Below are positions 43,407 through 54,700 of a DNA stretch of 64,000 nt, one piece after another. A model generated the notes under the pieces. That model worked only from the letters and a program-made list of their open reading frames with translations, had not been told where the DNA came from and ran no database searches. The DNA lies in the NCBI GenBank assembly GCA_015494535.1, contig WGBC01000026.1, forward strand, positions 19,686 through 83,685. Direction: 5' to 3'. This DNA comes from Nitratiruptor sp. (GTDB taxonomy: Bacteria > Campylobacterota > Campylobacteria > Campylobacterales > Nitratiruptoraceae). The position numbers and the translations under genes are program-made. The first letter of the stretch is position 1, and the number at the start of each line of letters is the position of its first letter.

Positions 43407-45980
43407 GTTGACAAAGACAATCACCTGATCGCCCTCGGCATCGAATTTGACACTGTCGCCCTCTTGAACTTTGTCTTCAAGGATAAGTTCTGCCAACCTA
43501 TCCTCCACTATTTCATACAAAGCTCTCTTTAGCGGCCTTGCGCCATAAACAGGATCGAAACCGGCTCTTGCTATGAGTTTTTTGGCGCTTTCGGTCAATT
43601 CAAGCTTGATATCGCGCTCTTTGAGCTTCTCTTGAATTTTTGCAAACATGATATCCACGATTTTTACAATCTCTTGTTCGCCAAGAGGATTGAATATCAC
43701 AATATCGTCCAAGCGGTTTAAGAATTCAGGCTTAAAGTATCTCTTAAGCTCATCTTTAACCGCTTTTTCTCTATCTTCTGGATCTCTAAACTCCATAATC
43801 TTATCGCTTGCGATGTTGCTTGTCATGATGATGATGGTGTTGCGAAAATCGACCGTCACGCCCTTGTTGTCTGTAAGGCGTCCATCATCAAGCACTTGCA
43901 ACAAGATATTAAAGACATCTGGATGCGCTTTTTCGATCTCATCAAATAGCACTACGCTATATGGTTTTCTGCGCACCGCTTCAGTGAGCTGTCCACCCTC
44001 TTCATATCCCACGTATCCTGGAGGCGCTCCCACGAGGCGGCTGACCGCATGTTTTTCCATATATTCGCTCATATCAATTCTTATAAGCGCTTTTTCTGTA
44101 TCGAACAAGAATCTTGCCAATGTCTTAGCTGTCTCAGTCTTACCAACCCCAGTAGGACCTAAGAACATAAAGCTACCAATTGGCCTGTTGGTATCTGAAA
44201 GGCCTGCTTTATTTCTCTTAATGGCACGCGCCACTGCTCTAATGGCTTGATCTTGTCCAACTACATACTTTCTTAACTCATCTTCAACGTGCAAGATCTT
44301 CTCTTTTTCGCTTTGCAGCATCTTAGTTACAGGAATGCCCGTCCATTTGCTCACAATCTTGGCAATCATCTCCTCATCAACCGCATTTTTAAGAAGCGTA
44401 CCCGCCTCTTGCATGCGATTCCACTGTTCATTGAGTTCATTAAGCTTTTGTTCCATTTGCGGAATCTGACCATACTCGATCTCGGCCGCTTTGTTGTAAT
44501 CGCCCTCTCTTTTAGCTTTTTCAGCTTCGGCTTTGAGACGCTCGATTTTCTCTTTAATTTCCGCGATCTCTTTAAATATTTTCTTCTCAGTCTCAAATTG
44601 CGATTCAAGCGATCGCTTTTTCTCTTCTAGATCTGCTAGCTCTTTTTCAATCTCAGCCAAGCGCTCTTCGTTTTTCTTGCTCTTTTCCATCAAAAGCGCT
44701 TCTTTTTCTACCAGTAACTGCTGAATTTCGCGCTTGACCTTGCTAAGCTCGAATGGCTCAGACTCTATCTGCATTTTGAGTTCTGCCGCTGCTTCGTCGA
44801 TAAGGTCGATCGCCTTGTCTGGCAAATACCTATCAGTAATGTATCTGCTCGATAGCTTCACGGCAGCCACAAGTGCGCTATCAAGGATCTGTACGTTGTG
44901 GTGCGCTTCAAGGCGCTCTCTAAGTCCCCTTAGAATCTGCAGCGCTTCGTTGATGGTTGGCTCTTCAACTTTGACCGGTTGGAATCGTCTTTGCAGCGCT
45001 GCATCTTTTTCAAAATATTTTCTATACTCTTTGAGCGTTGTCGCACCAATAGTATGGAGCTCTCCTCTTGCAAGGGCTGGCTTGAGGATGTTCGCCGCAT
45101 CCATACTACCCTCGCTAGCGCCCGCACCCACAATTGTGTGGATCTCATCGATAAAGAGAATGATATTGCCAGCGTTTTTCACTTCGTCGATAACGGCCTT
45201 GAGCCTGTCTTCGAACTCTCCTCTATACTTCGCTCCAGCCACGAGCGCAGTCATGTCAAGAGCGATGACACGCTTGTTTTGCAGGCTCAAAGGCACCTCT
45301 TTGTTGACGATTCTTTGCGCCAATCCTTCCACGATGGCCGTCTTACCGACTCCAGGCTCACCCAAAAGAATCGGGTTATTTTTGGTTTTTCTAATGAGTA
45401 TCTGCATAACGCGGTGAATCTCTTCGTCACGCCCAATGACGGGATCGAGCTCACCTTCTGCCGCCTTTTTGGTTAGATCGATTCCGTACTTCTCAAGCGC
45501 CTCCAACGTCTCTTCGGCAGTTTGCGACTCTATCTTTTTACCGCCTCTTATTGATTCAAGCGTTTTTTTAAGCTCAAAAAGATCCACATACTTGCCAAGA
45601 ACCTCTTTGAAAACAGGATTATCCACATTTGCCTCAATCCAAGTATCTACAGCCAGGTATTGATCGCCATTTCTAACCATCAACCCTTCGGCCTTTTGTA
45701 GGCTCTCGGCTAGTGCACGAGATATTTTGATATTCTCTTTTGTAATGGACGAGACTTTTGGTAATCTGTCCGCGGCACTTTTGGCCTCTAGCTCAATTGC
45801 AGCTTTATCAATCCCCATTTTGTTGAGGGCTTGATTAAGAATGGATGAACTATCTGTCAAAAGTGCCCAGAGCATATGCGCCACGTCCACTTCGGGGTTT
45901 TTGTTGTGCAGTGCCAAGCTTACCGCACTATCGATTGTTTCTGTCATTTTATGGGTAAGTTTTTCGAATATATTGCTCAT
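43392..45980 (-). CDS. clpB: Protein disaggregase ClpB
   Basis: 862 aa Hsp100 chaperone that resolubilises aggregates with DnaK. N domain (1-145), AAA-1 with GEPGVGKT and [13 protein letters not shown], an M-domain coiled coil (about 405-525), and AAA-2 with [12 protein letters not shown] and [24 protein letters not shown]. The ATG at 45980 is preferred over the track's GTG two codons earlier because AAAGGAG is 6 bp upstream. TATGATAAT upstream may be the -10. I saw no HrcA CIRCE or HspR HAIR repeat in the 160 bp before it. Confidence 0.97.
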   Translation of the reverse strand: MSNIFEKLTHKMTETIDSAVSLALHNKNPEVDVAHMLWALLTDSSSILNQALNKMGIDKAAIELEAKSAADRLPKVSSITKENIKISRALAESLQKAEGLMVRNGDQYLAVDTWIEANVDNPVFKEVLGKYVDLFELKKTLESIRGGKKIESQTAEETLEALEKYGIDLTKKAAEGELDPVIGRDEEIHRVMQILIRKTKNNPILLGEPGVGKTAIVEGLAQRIVNKEVPLSLQNKRVIALDMTALVAGAKYRGEFEDRLKAVIDEVKNAGNIILFIDEIHTIVGAGASEGSMDAANILKPALARGELHTIGATTLKEYRKYFEKDAALQRRFQPVKVEEPTINEALQILRGLRERLEAHHNVQILDSALVAAVKLSSRYITDRYLPDKAIDLIDEAAAELKMQIESEPFELSKVKREIQQLLVEKEALLMEKSKKNEERLAEIEKELADLEEKKRSLESQFETEKKIFKEIAEIKEKIERLKAEAEKAKREGDYNKAAEIEYGQIPQMEQKLNELNEQWNRMQEAGTLLKNAVDEEMIAKIVSKWTGIPVTKMLQSEKEKILHVEDELRKYVVGQDQAIRAVARAIKRNKAGLSDTNRPIGSFMFLGPTGVGKTETAKTLARFLFDTEKALIRIDMSEYMEKHAVSRLVGAPPGYVGYEEGGQLTEAVRRKPYSVVLFDEIEKAHPDVFNILLQVLDDGRLTDNKGVTVDFRNTIIIMTSNIASDKIMEFRDPEDREKAVKDELKRYFKPEFLNRLDDIVIFNPLGEQEIVKIVDIMFAKIQEKLKERDIKLELTESAKKLIARAGFDPVYGARPLKRALYEIVEDRLAELILEDKVQEGDSVKFDAEGDQVIVFVNGQRV

Positions 45981-46100
45981 AAGCACTCCTTTACATTTTT
46001 TCGTTAAGCAAATATTATCATACTTCTATAAAGTTTTTTGATACTTTAGTAGCAAAACTCTGCAATGATCTCATTTAGCCAATTTTTAGTATTATTTTCA

Positions 46101-46106
46101 TATAAT
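46101..46106 (+). promoter_or_regulatory. Candidate ctpA promoter -10 (TATAAT)
   Basis: TATAAT lies 34 bp before the ctpA ATG in the 160-bp clpB-ctpA divergent gap. No -35 is evident, and the preceding ATTATTTTCA is T-rich. The rest of the gap holds the clpB promoter region and nothing else I can identify. Confidence 0.45.
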
Positions 46107-46140
46107 TGAGTTTCAAAAATAAGCTACGAGGGCAAACTAG

Positions 46141-47433
46141 ATGATAAAAACAAAACCCTTTTACATAGGTATCGCAACAGCATTTATAAGCACTTCTTTT
46201 CTCTTTGCCAAAAGCGATTATGATAGCAATATTACAGCAAAACTTGAAGCAATAGCCAAATTTACAAAAGTAGTCAACACCGTCCAACAATACTACGTCG
46301 ATCCCCTTACCATTCAAAAAATCATCGAAAAATCGATAGCGGGGCTACTAAGCAACCTAGACGCGCACTCTGCATATCTTGATAAAAAGCACTATAAAGA
46401 GCTCCAAATTCAGACTTCTGGTGAGTTTGGAGGGCTTGGCATTACCGTAGGGATGCGTGATGGAGCTCTCACCGTCATCGCTCCACTCGAAGGCACGCCG
46501 GCAGACAAAGCCGGCCTCAAAGCGGGCGACATCATCCTCAAAATCAACGACAAATCCACTCTCGATATGACTCTTGACGAGGCGGTCAATCTCATGCGGG
46601 GCAAGCCTGGCACCAAAATCAAGCTTACTATCTTTAGAAAAGGCGAAGCCAAGCCCTTTGTGGTGGAGATCACACGCGATATCATCAAAGTCAAATCGGT
46701 CTATGCAAAACATATTCTCAAACCAGAATATCTCTATATTCGTATCACCAACTTTGACAAAAAAGTGGTCAAAGATGTGAAAGAAATTCTCAAAAAGAAC
46801 AAAAACGCCAAAGGGATCGTGATAGATCTCCGCAATAACCCAGGAGGACTTCTGGATCAAGCAGTAGGCTTTAGCGATCTCTTTATCGATAGAGGCGTTA
46901 TCGTCTCGCAAAAAGGGCGGGTAAAAAGTGAAAACAGAGTCTACTACGCACACAAAAGCGCCACTATCACAAAAGCCCCGGTAGTGGTGCTTGTCAATGG
47001 CGGGAGTGCAAGTGCTAGCGAGATTGTGAGCGGAGCCTTGCAAGATCATAAACGTGCAGTCATTGTGGGCGAGAAGACATTTGGCAAAGGTAGCGTGCAA
47101 GTAATTTTGCCAATTGGCAAGGAAGAGGCCATCAAGCTCACCATTGCTCGCTACTACCTACCAAGCGGACGCACCATACAGGCAAAAGGCATCACTCCTG
47201 ATATTATTGCATACCCAGGTAAAGTGCAGAAAAAAGAGGATGCTTTCGCCATCAAAGAGGCTGAGCTCAAAGCACACCTCAAAAGCGAATTAGAAAAAAT
47301 TGATGGCAAAAAAGAGAAAAAAGAGACCAAAAAAGACAAAACACTTATAGACGAGAAGACGCTCTACGAGGATGCGCAGCTCAAAGAGGCATTCGACATA
47401 CTTAAAGCTTTGATTATCGCAAAAGGAGTCTAA
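46141..47433 (+). CDS. ctpA: Carboxy-terminal processing protease (S41)
   Basis: 430 aa periplasmic serine protease. Signal peptide (1-23), PDZ domain near 95-175 (GLGITVGMRDGALTVIAPLEGTPADKAGLKAGDIILKIN), catalytic Ser in VNGGSASASEIVSGAL and Lys in GEKTFGKGSVQ. A Lys/Glu-rich C-terminal extension follows (about 370-400, DGKKEKKETKKDK). It is followed directly by purC, which begins with GTG next to its stop. Confidence 0.95.
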   Translation: MIKTKPFYIGIATAFISTSFLFAKSDYDSNITAKLEAIAKFTKVVNTVQQYYVDPLTIQKIIEKSIAGLLSNLDAHSAYLDKKHYKELQIQTSGEFGGLGITVGMRDGALTVIAPLEGTPADKAGLKAGDIILKINDKSTLDMTLDEAVNLMRGKPGTKIKLTIFRKGEAKPFVVEITRDIIKVKSVYAKHILKPEYLYIRITNFDKKVVKDVKEILKKNKNAKGIVIDLRNNPGGLLDQAVGFSDLFIDRGVIVSQKGRVKSENRVYYAHKSATITKAPVVVLVNGGSASASEIVSGALQDHKRAVIVGEKTFGKGSVQVILPIGKEEAIKLTIARYYLPSGRTIQAKGITPDIIAYPGKVQKKEDAFAIKEAELKAHLKSELEKIDGKKEKKETKKDKTLIDEKTLYEDAQLKEAFDILKALIIAKGV

Positions 47434-48153
47434 GTGAAAAAAACCAAGCTGCTCTATGAAGGAAAAGCCAAAAAGATCTGGCAGACAGAGGATGAAAATT
47501 TCTATATAGCCGAATTTAAAGATGCTCTAACCGCCTTCGATGCACAGAAGAAAAGTGAAGCGAAAGGCAAAGGAGCACTCAATTGCCAAATCAGCGCAAA
47601 TCTCTTCAAACTGCTTGAAGATCATGGCGTCAAAACGCACTTTGTAGAGTGCATCAGCAACAATGAAATGGTAATCAAAAAAGCAGATATGATTATGATT
47701 GAAGTGGTAGTGAGAAACATCGCTACCGGCTCGCTTACCAAAAGACTTGGCATTCCTGATGGTACTGTGTTGCCGTTCGCTCTTGTTGAGTTTTACTACA
47801 AAAACGATGAACTGCACGATCCTCTCATCAATGACGAGCATGCATTGATACTGGAGCTTGTGGATAGCGAGAGCGATTTGGAAGAGCTCAAACGAATGGG
47901 TAGAGAAATAAATGTCGTGCTCAAAAGCTTTTTTGATAAAGCAAATCTCAATCTTGTCGATTTCAAAGTAGAATTTGGCAAAGATAGTGAAGGCAAAATC
48001 ATCCTGGCTGACGAAATTAGTCCAGATAGCTGTAGATTTTGGGATAAGACAAGCGGAGAGAAACTCGACAAAGATCTCTTCCGCCACGACTTAGGAGACA
48101 TAAAAGTGGCGTATGAAGAGGTATTAAACAGAATTCAAAAGGTTATGCAATGA
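47434..48153 (+). CDS. purC: Phosphoribosylaminoimidazole-succinocarboxamide synthase
   Basis: 239 aa SAICAR synthetase. [53 protein letters not shown] and [14 protein letters not shown] are diagnostic. The start is GTG, immediately after the ctpA TAA, with GGAG (AAAAGGAGTC) in the ctpA end. Overlaps purS by 4 bp. Confidence 0.97.
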   Translation: MKKTKLLYEGKAKKIWQTEDENFYIAEFKDALTAFDAQKKSEAKGKGALNCQISANLFKLLEDHGVKTHFVECISNNEMVIKKADMIMIEVVVRNIATGSLTKRLGIPDGTVLPFALVEFYYKNDELHDPLINDEHALILELVDSESDLEELKRMGREINVVLKSFFDKANLNLVDFKVEFGKDSEGKIILADEISPDSCRFWDKTSGEKLDKDLFRHDLGDIKVAYEEVLNRIQKVMQ

Positions 48154-48395
48154 AAGCGATTGTCAATATTTACCTAAAAGAAGGTGTATTGGATCCTCAA
48201 GGAAAAGCAGTCAAGCATGCTCTAGAATCACTCGGATTCAAAGACGTAGAAGAAGTGAGAGTGGGTAAGCAGATAATTCTCACGCTCAAAGATGGGCTAA
48301 GCCAAGAAGAAGCGCGCAAAGAGGTGGAGGAGATGTGCGAGAAACTGCTCGCCAATACCGTCATTGAAGACTATTCAATAGAGATTGTGCAATGA
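48150..48395 (+). CDS. purS: Phosphoribosylformylglycinamidine synthase subunit PurS
   Basis: 81 aa. The small subunit that bridges PurQ and PurL in the FGAM synthetase complex. [29 protein letters not shown] and the VRVGKQIIL strand are typical. Overlaps both purC and purQ by 4 bp. purL is not in the window. Confidence 0.96.
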   Translation: MKAIVNIYLKEGVLDPQGKAVKHALESLGFKDVEEVRVGKQIILTLKDGLSQEEARKEVEEMCEKLLANTVIEDYSIEIVQ

Positions 48396-49063
48396 AAGTA
48401 GCGATCATTCGATTTCCGGGCACCAACTGCGAATTCGACACACAATACGCCTTTGAACGTATAGGCGCAAAGACCAATATCGTCTGGCACAAAAAGAACG
48501 AACTGCCAAGCGATGTCGATCTTGTAGTATTACCTGGTGGCTTTAGCTATGGCGATTATCTTAGAAGTGGTGCAATTGCTAGATTTAGCCCCATCATGCA
48601 AGCAGTAAGCGAGTATGCCAAAAAGGGTGGCTACGTTCTTGGTATATGCAACGGGTTTCAGATACTTCTGGAATCTCACCTCCTGCCAGGAGCAATGAAG
48701 CGCAACGAAAACCTGCACTTCATTTCCAAATTTCAATACATCAAAGTGGTTTCCAATGACAACAAATTCCTCTCGCAACTGAACCCTGGCGAAGTTCTCA
48801 ATATTCCCATAGCTCATGCGGAGGGCAACTATTTTATCGCTCCTGACAAACTCAAAGCAATGTACGACAACGAGCAGGTACTCTTGCAGTATTGCGACGC
48901 CAATGGGGAGTATGACAATCCAAACGGCAGCGTGGATGCGATAGCTGGCATATGCAACGAAACCAAAAACGTCTTTGGCCTTATGCCGCATCCTGAAAGA
49001 GCCTGCGAGCAGATTTTGGGCAGCGAGGATGGCATAAAAATGATAAAAGGATTTATGTATTAA
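48392..49063 (+). CDS. purQ: Phosphoribosylformylglycinamidine synthase glutaminase subunit PurQ
   Basis: 223 aa class I glutamine amidotransferase supplying ammonia to PurL. FPGTNCEFDTQYAF, nucleophile Cys in LGICNGFQILLE, and the His-Glu pair in GLMPHPERA. Ends ATG TAT TAA. The following gene's probable ATT start shares one base with this stop. Confidence 0.97.
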   Translation: MKVAIIRFPGTNCEFDTQYAFERIGAKTNIVWHKKNELPSDVDLVVLPGGFSYGDYLRSGAIARFSPIMQAVSEYAKKGGYVLGICNGFQILLESHLLPGAMKRNENLHFISKFQYIKVVSNDNKFLSQLNPGEVLNIPIAHAEGNYFIAPDKLKAMYDNEQVLLQYCDANGEYDNPNGSVDAIAGICNETKNVFGLMPHPERACEQILGSEDGIKMIKGFMY

Positions 49064-50093
49064 AGCTTTAAAAGTAGCGCTACTCCTACTACTCTTCAAG
49101 CCCTTACTTTTCGCCTCGGCGATACTGGCCGAGTGGCATAAAGTACCAGATACCCTTTTTGTGCATCAAATTTTCCCAGTCACTATCAAATTCATCTACC
49201 CTACTCCCCAAGAGAGACCCACTTTCAATATACAAAACGAATCCAACCTGGCACTGCGCTACATCGACACGCCACTACAACACGACGATCTCTATTATTA
49301 TAAAACCTTCTATTTCAAAGTATTGGATGATAGTGCCAGACTTCCCGACATCACCATCCAAAGCAGTGGATTTACCTATACATTGCAAGGAAAAACGCTC
49401 CATATCGAAAAACTCAACTATCCTCACGACTTTTGCAATGTTTTGGCCAAGCAGTTTCGTATCGAAACTGGCAAAAGCGTGCAGTTCAATAAAGATCTCA
49501 ATCTCATAGTCCTCAAACTCGCCAGCACTATGGGCAATCTAGAAGACTTCACGATCCCTGCCGCCCAAAAAGGGGAGATCAAAGAATTCAACGAGAGTTT
49601 TCCCCATGCAGAGGCCATCTACTACGCATTCGTGCCAGCTGATATCACCCAATTGAAACTAAGCTACTTCGATACCCAAAAAAGGGAGTTCAAAAAGCTG
49701 CTCTTCAACATCCAGGTCAAAGATGAGATAGTGAGCACCCAATCCGATCTCAATCCATCCCAGGACAAAAACAGAACCCTCAAAATTGCCATCGCTTTTG
49801 GTGCTGGCATATTTTTACTTTTACTGGCCATATGGCTTAGATCAATCTTCATAGCCCTCTTGGGAGTGGCTTTGATAGTGTATGGAGGATATCTGCTCAT
49901 ACCTTTGCAAAAGGTTTGCGTCAAAGCAAAAAGTAAAATCTACATACTCCCTACAAAAAACAGCACAATTTTTCGCATCAACGAAAACCAAAAAAGATAT
50001 ATCAAGCTCAACGAAGTCAATGGCTATACGAAGATTGAACTTGACAAAAAACTTGTAGGATGGGTCAAAAATGAAGATCTTTGCAAAAATTAG
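49059..50093 (+). CDS. Exported membrane protein with C-terminal SH3-like domain, probable ATT start
   Basis: The track lists 310 aa from a GTG at 49161, but the frame is open upstream and encodes a textbook signal peptide (KALKVALLLLLFKPLLFASAILA). The only start available ahead of it is ATT at 49059, with AAAAGGA 8 bp upstream. About 344 aa: a periplasmic region (25-235), two membrane helices near 245-285 (IAFGAGIFLLLLAIW; SIFIALLGVALIVYGGYLL), then an SH3b-like domain (KSKIYILPTKNSTIFRIN...KLVGWVKNEDL). Function unknown. Overlaps plsC by 23 bp. Confidence 0.75.
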   Translation: MKALKVALLLLLFKPLLFASAILAEWHKVPDTLFVHQIFPVTIKFIYPTPQERPTFNIQNESNLALRYIDTPLQHDDLYYYKTFYFKVLDDSARLPDITIQSSGFTYTLQGKTLHIEKLNYPHDFCNVLAKQFRIETGKSVQFNKDLNLIVLKLASTMGNLEDFTIPAAQKGEIKEFNESFPHAEAIYYAFVPADITQLKLSYFDTQKREFKKLLFNIQVKDEIVSTQSDLNPSQDKNRTLKIAIAFGAGIFLLLLAIWLRSIFIALLGVALIVYGGYLLIPLQKVCVKAKSKIYILPTKNSTIFRINENQKRYIKLNEVNGYTKIELDKKLVGWVKNEDLCKN

Positions 50094-50775
50094 AGGAGTT
50101 TATGCCGCGGTTGTCATTATCTTCTTCGTGACACTTAACATCTTGGCTTTTATGCTATTTCCAAAAAAACACTATAAAAAGCTCAAACTCTTCTTTACCC
50201 GTACCATCCTAGCCTTTCTTGGCATCAAAGTCGTAACAGAAGGGGAAGTGGATCCAGAAGCGAAGATGATCATCATGAATCATGCCAGCTTCATCGATAT
50301 CCCCGTCATAGAAGCCACTTACCCTTACGATATGGTCTGGATTGCCAAAAAAGAGCTTTTCGATACGCCTTTCTTTGGACTTCTGCTCAAACTCCCAGAA
50401 AACATCCGCCTCGATCGAGAGGATAGGAAATCTTTGGTGCATCTTTTGAAAGAGTCCAAAGAGAAATCAAAACACAAAACCATCGCCATCTTTCCAGAAG
50501 GCACAAGAGCAAGAGGAGATAAACTATTGCCATTCAAACCTGGAGCCAAAATCATAGCCGACAAACTCCACCTCAAAGTCCAGCCAGTCATTATCGTTTG
50601 CGCGAGAGATCGCTTCGATAGCAAAAAGCTTGAACTAAATCCCGGCATCATAAAAGTCAAATACCTACCAAGCTTCTATCCAGATCCAAAGAGCGATTGG
50701 CTCAAAGATTTGAGAGCTACAATGCAAAAAGAGATCGACAAAGAGCGCGCTACCCTCTGCCCTCAAGCTCAATGA
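50071..50775 (+). CDS. plsC: 1-acyl-sn-glycerol-3-phosphate acyltransferase
   Basis: 234 aa membrane enzyme of phosphatidic acid synthesis. An N-terminal hydrophobic helix (10-32), catalytic NHASFID (H-x4-D), and FPEGTRARG substrate motif. Overlaps the SH3-like gene upstream by 23 bp, and its last 26 bp overlap the convergent ABC ATPase gene. Confidence 0.93.
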   Translation: MKIFAKIRGVYAAVVIIFFVTLNILAFMLFPKKHYKKLKLFFTRTILAFLGIKVVTEGEVDPEAKMIIMNHASFIDIPVIEATYPYDMVWIAKKELFDTPFFGLLLKLPENIRLDREDRKSLVHLLKESKEKSKHKTIAIFPEGTRARGDKLLPFKPGAKIIADKLHLKVQPVIIVCARDRFDSKKLELNPGIIKVKYLPSFYPDPKSDWLKDLRATMQKEIDKERATLCPQAQ

Positions 50776-51328
50776 TCCTATCTGCACACCACCTTGCAAG
50801 TGCTAAATCGTGGGTAATAAGCAGTATACCCACCCTATCAAGATAGCGCAAAAGAAGCTGCATTACTTTCAAACTTGTGATATTATCGAGTGCACTTGTA
50901 GGCTCATCTGCTAAGAGCAGTTTTGGCTGCATCTGGATAGCGCGCAAAATCGAGCAGCGCTGCAACTGCCCGCCAGATAGCTCATGGGGCAGCTTTTGCA
51001 GTAGCTGCAAATCTATATCCATCTCTTTGGTAATAGCCTCAATACCATCGATTGAGCATACATCTTTGATCTGATTGATTATAGTGTAGCTTGGATGAAA
51101 GGAGCTGTAGGGATCTTGAAAAATCATGGAGAATTTGGCTGCTTCGATGCTGCCTCTTAGAGGTTTTAAAAAGCCAGCAATCAGCTCAAAAAGCGTGCTT
51201 TTGCCAACCCCGCTAGGACCAACAATTGCAACAATTTCGCCTCGATGCAACTCTAAATTGAAGTTTTCAAATAGTAGCCTATCCTTTTCGTAGCCAAAAG
51301 CAAGATTTTTGATGGATAGAACTCTCAT
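50750..51328 (-). CDS. Short ABC transporter ATPase, peptide/nickel (DppF/NikE) type
   Basis: 192 aa. Walker [11 protein letters not shown]-loop [15 protein letters not shown] (the F-Q-D-P-x-S-S-x-x-P pattern of Opp/Dpp/Nik ATPases), signature LSGGQLQR, Walker [14 protein letters not shown]-loop LLITHD. It lacks the C-terminal extension of full-length DppF. No permease is adjacent; the OppC-type permease at 1170-1970 is a possible partner. Overlaps the PhnA-like gene by 4 bp. Confidence 0.88.
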   Translation of the reverse strand: MRVLSIKNLAFGYEKDRLLFENFNLELHRGEIVAIVGPSGVGKSTLFELIAGFLKPLRGSIEAAKFSMIFQDPYSSFHPSYTIINQIKDVCSIDGIEAITKEMDIDLQLLQKLPHELSGGQLQRCSILRAIQMQPKLLLADEPTSALDNITSLKVMQLLLRYLDRVGILLITHDLALARWCADRIIELEGRG

Positions 51329-51660
51329 GCCCTCTTCACAAATTCGCTCTTTAGTTTCATAGCTCCAAAACCTGGTACTTTGCAGTCGATATTGTGATCC
51401 CCCTCACAAAGCCTAATATTTTTGACTTTCGTGCCAGCTTTGATAGAGCCGCTAGCGCCTTTGACTTTGAGATCCTTTATTACAATGACAGTGTCACCAT
51501 CGCTAAGCCTATTACCATGCGCATCAATGACCACAAGCCCCTCATCTTGGCTGTTTGCCTCATCAGCGCTAAATTCATACCCACACTCTGGGCAGATTAG
51601 TAGTTCACTATCTTCATAGACATAGGGACTGTTGCATTTAGGGCAGTTTGGAAGGTTCAT
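51325..51660 (-). CDS. PhnA/YjdM-like zinc-ribbon protein
   Basis: 111 aa. An N-terminal zinc ribbon CPKC...CPEC (residues 6-31) and a C-terminal KOW-like domain with [56 protein letters not shown], the YjdM signature. Despite the old PhnA name, its link to phosphonates is not established. AAAGGA precedes the ATG. Confidence 0.9.
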   Translation of the reverse strand: MNLPNCPKCNSPYVYEDSELLICPECGYEFSADEANSQDEGLVVIDAHGNRLSDGDTVIVIKDLKVKGASGSIKAGTKVKNIRLCEGDHNIDCKVPGFGAMKLKSEFVKRA

Positions 51661-51702
51661 AAATTTCCTTTTTGCTGCAATTATACAAAAGAGTAGCTTG
51701 CG

Positions 51703-54700
51703 CTACCCTTTTTTGTATAGAAGATAGTAGAGTGCTGGCATCACAAGCAAGGTTACAAGCGTAGAAGTAACAATACCACCAATCACTACTACTGCCAAAG
51801 GATACTCTATTTCACTACCTACCCCCTTAGCAAATAGTAGTGGCAAAATCCCAAAGAGCGTTGTCATTGCCGTCATCAAAACAGGCCTGATTCTAAGAAG
51901 CGTCGCATCTTTAATGAGATCTTTAAGCTTTTTATTGCTTAAGCGACGCTGCAAATTCTCAATAAAACTAACCAATACTATCCCATTGAGCACTGCAATG
52001 GCTATAATAATGATAAAGCCAATAATAGCAGCAATGGATAAGTAAAGATTTGCCAACAAAAGCGCCCCAATAGCGCCAATGGTTCCTAGAGGTACGCCTA
52101 AAAGAATCAAAAATGCCTTTTTGAAACTATTGAATGCCGTATAGAGCAATATCAGAATTAGGGCCAAAGTTGATGGGATAATGATTGATAGATTTCGCAA
52201 AGCCTCTTGCATATTTTTAAAATCCCCCGCCCAACTGATATAGTACCCACTAGGAAAATCGATGTATTCTTTGATCTTCTTGTCTGCTTCATTGACAAAC
52301 GAGGCGATATCCCTACCCTCCACATCAAAAGATATGACGATGTAGCGAGAGAGATTCTCTCTTTTGATAAAGGATGGACCTTGCGTGATGATGATGTCAG
52401 CTACATCTTGCAAAGGCACGATCTGCCCACTATGGCTTCTTATCAAGAGATTTGGAAGCGAGGCTATATCTTTATTTACTTTTAAAACAATCGGAAATCT
52501 CTTGATTCCTTCAAACTTATCTGTTATCCTCTCTTCACCCAATACATAGCGCACCACATCCATAATCTCTTGGGCTGTGATGGAGTAGCGTGCCATCTTG
52601 AGATAGTTTGGCTTGATGATGATTTGCGATTGGCCAAGTTGTGATTCGATCTCAATCGATTCTAATCCTTCAATACTTGAGAGAATGGATTTTATTCTCT
52701 TTGCCAAATCATTTAGCACCTTTTGATCTTCACCAAAAATCTTCACTGCCAACTCCGCTTTGACCCCCTCAAGCAACTCTTCAATCCTCATAGCAATTGG
52801 CTGCGTTGGCACAAACTGCACAAAATTGAAATGTGCTTGCAACTCTTTTGTCATATTGCTCTCAAGCTCTTTAATATTGAAATCTTTCTTTTTCAAATTA
52901 ACAAGCACTTCCATATAGTTCGCACCTGCAGTCTCACCTTTTTCACTTCTGCCAATCATTGCCAAAACAGACTCCACATAATCTGGATAGCGCTCTTTAA
53001 TAAAATTTTCAATCTCTTCACTAAGTGCAACACTCTGACTCAAGGCAGTGCCAGGAATCGCAATCACCCTATACATAATAGACTCTTCATTGAGCTTTGG
53101 CATAAACTCTCTTCCTTGCTGCACAAGAAGCCCCGCCAGAGCAAAAAAGAGCAAAAACGCTACAAGTACCACACCTTTTGCATGTTTAATGGCAAATTGC
53201 AAGATAGGAGTGTAGAGTCTTTTAACCCCCTTGATCAAAGGGCTTTGTGCAAATTTCACCTTTTTCAAAAAGTAGTAGTTCAAAACTGGCACCAAAACAA
53301 GTGCCACAAGAATAGAGCTTAACATTACAAAGACGATATTAAGAGCCATTGGGGCATAGAGTTTGCCAGTAAGTCCTTGCAGACTCAAAAGTGGAATGAA
53401 CGTTGCTGCAATGATAAAGATCGCAAAAACCACAGGCTTTGTAACCTCACTAACAGCTTGTGCGATTATAGAAATTTTTGGCTCATTAGGCTTTTCATGC
53501 AGCAATCTAAAACTATTCTCCACCACCACAATAGTAGCATCCACTATCATTCCAACAGCTATAGCTAAACCACTTAGACTCATCAAATTGGCACTTATAT
53601 GAAAATATCGCATCAATAAAAATGTCATTAGCAAAGAGACAGGCAAAGAGAGCACCACAATTAAAGCACTTCGTATTTCAAAGAGAAACAAAAAGAGCAC
53701 CACACTTACTAAAATTGAGCCAAATAGCAACGATGAACTCATAGTAGATACCGCTTTTTTTGTAATTTCACTCCTATCATAAATGCTCTTTATTTTTACG
53801 CCATTTGGCAAAGCACTTTGGATGGCATGAATTTTTTCGTTGATATTCTCCACCACTTTGGCCGCATTCGTGCCACTTCTTTGCAAAACCATACCAAACA
53901 TCTTCTCTTTACCATCTTGTGTCACAGCCCCAAATCTAAGGCGTTTGCCCTCTTGCACTTTAGCCACGTCTTCTATCGTAATTGCTCTAATACCTTGAGA
54001 CTTTACAACCGTTTTTCTTATTTGCTCCAAATCCTCATAAAAACCAGCTCCGCGAATCAGATACTGCTCACGATTAAATTCTAGATACTGCCCGCCAGCA
54101 CTTTGGTTTGTACGCTGCAAAGCTTGGATCACATCATCATAAGTGATATTGTAAGCTTGCAGTTTTTTTGGATCGATAAAAATTTCAATCTGCTTCTCAT
54201 ACCCGCCCCAACTTATAACCTCTTCTACCCCATCTACGCTCTTGAGCATGGGACGTATGATAAAGTCTTGGATTTCTCTAAGCTTTGTTAAAGAAATATT
54301 GCCATCTACCACATACCAATACACTTGTCCAAGACCTGTAGTATTGGGACCCAAAAGTGGCTTGCCAAAGCCTTTTGGTATATCTACATTACTTAAACGC
54401 TCACTCACAAGCTGGCGCAAAAAATAGATATCATACTCATCATCAAAAAATATACTTACATAACTCAGACCAAATATAGAGTTTGACATAATGAGTTTGA
54501 CGCCTGGTAGCCCTGCCATAGCCGATTCGATTGGGTAAGTGATGAGCTTTTCTATAATTTGCGGTGAGTTGCCTGGACTCTCTGTGTAGATCACTACCTG
54601 TTTTGGTGTAATATCTGGGAATGCATCTACAGGTATCTGCTTGTAGGCCCGATACCCCAAAGCCACAGTAACCATAAATAGGGCAATGATTAAAAACCGA

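Noticed and set aside
45981-46140. HspR/HrcA operator before clpB
   Set aside because: No CTTGAGT-N7-ACTCAAG or CIRCE-like repeat is present in the gap; only AT-rich -10-like sequences.
46357-47100. 247-aa antisense ORF
   Set aside because: Opposite the intact ctpA gene; no recognisable domain and biased composition typical of shadow frames.
48530-49099. 189-aa antisense ORF over purQ
   Set aside because: purQ motifs are complete on the plus strand; the antisense frame has no ribosome binding site or family.
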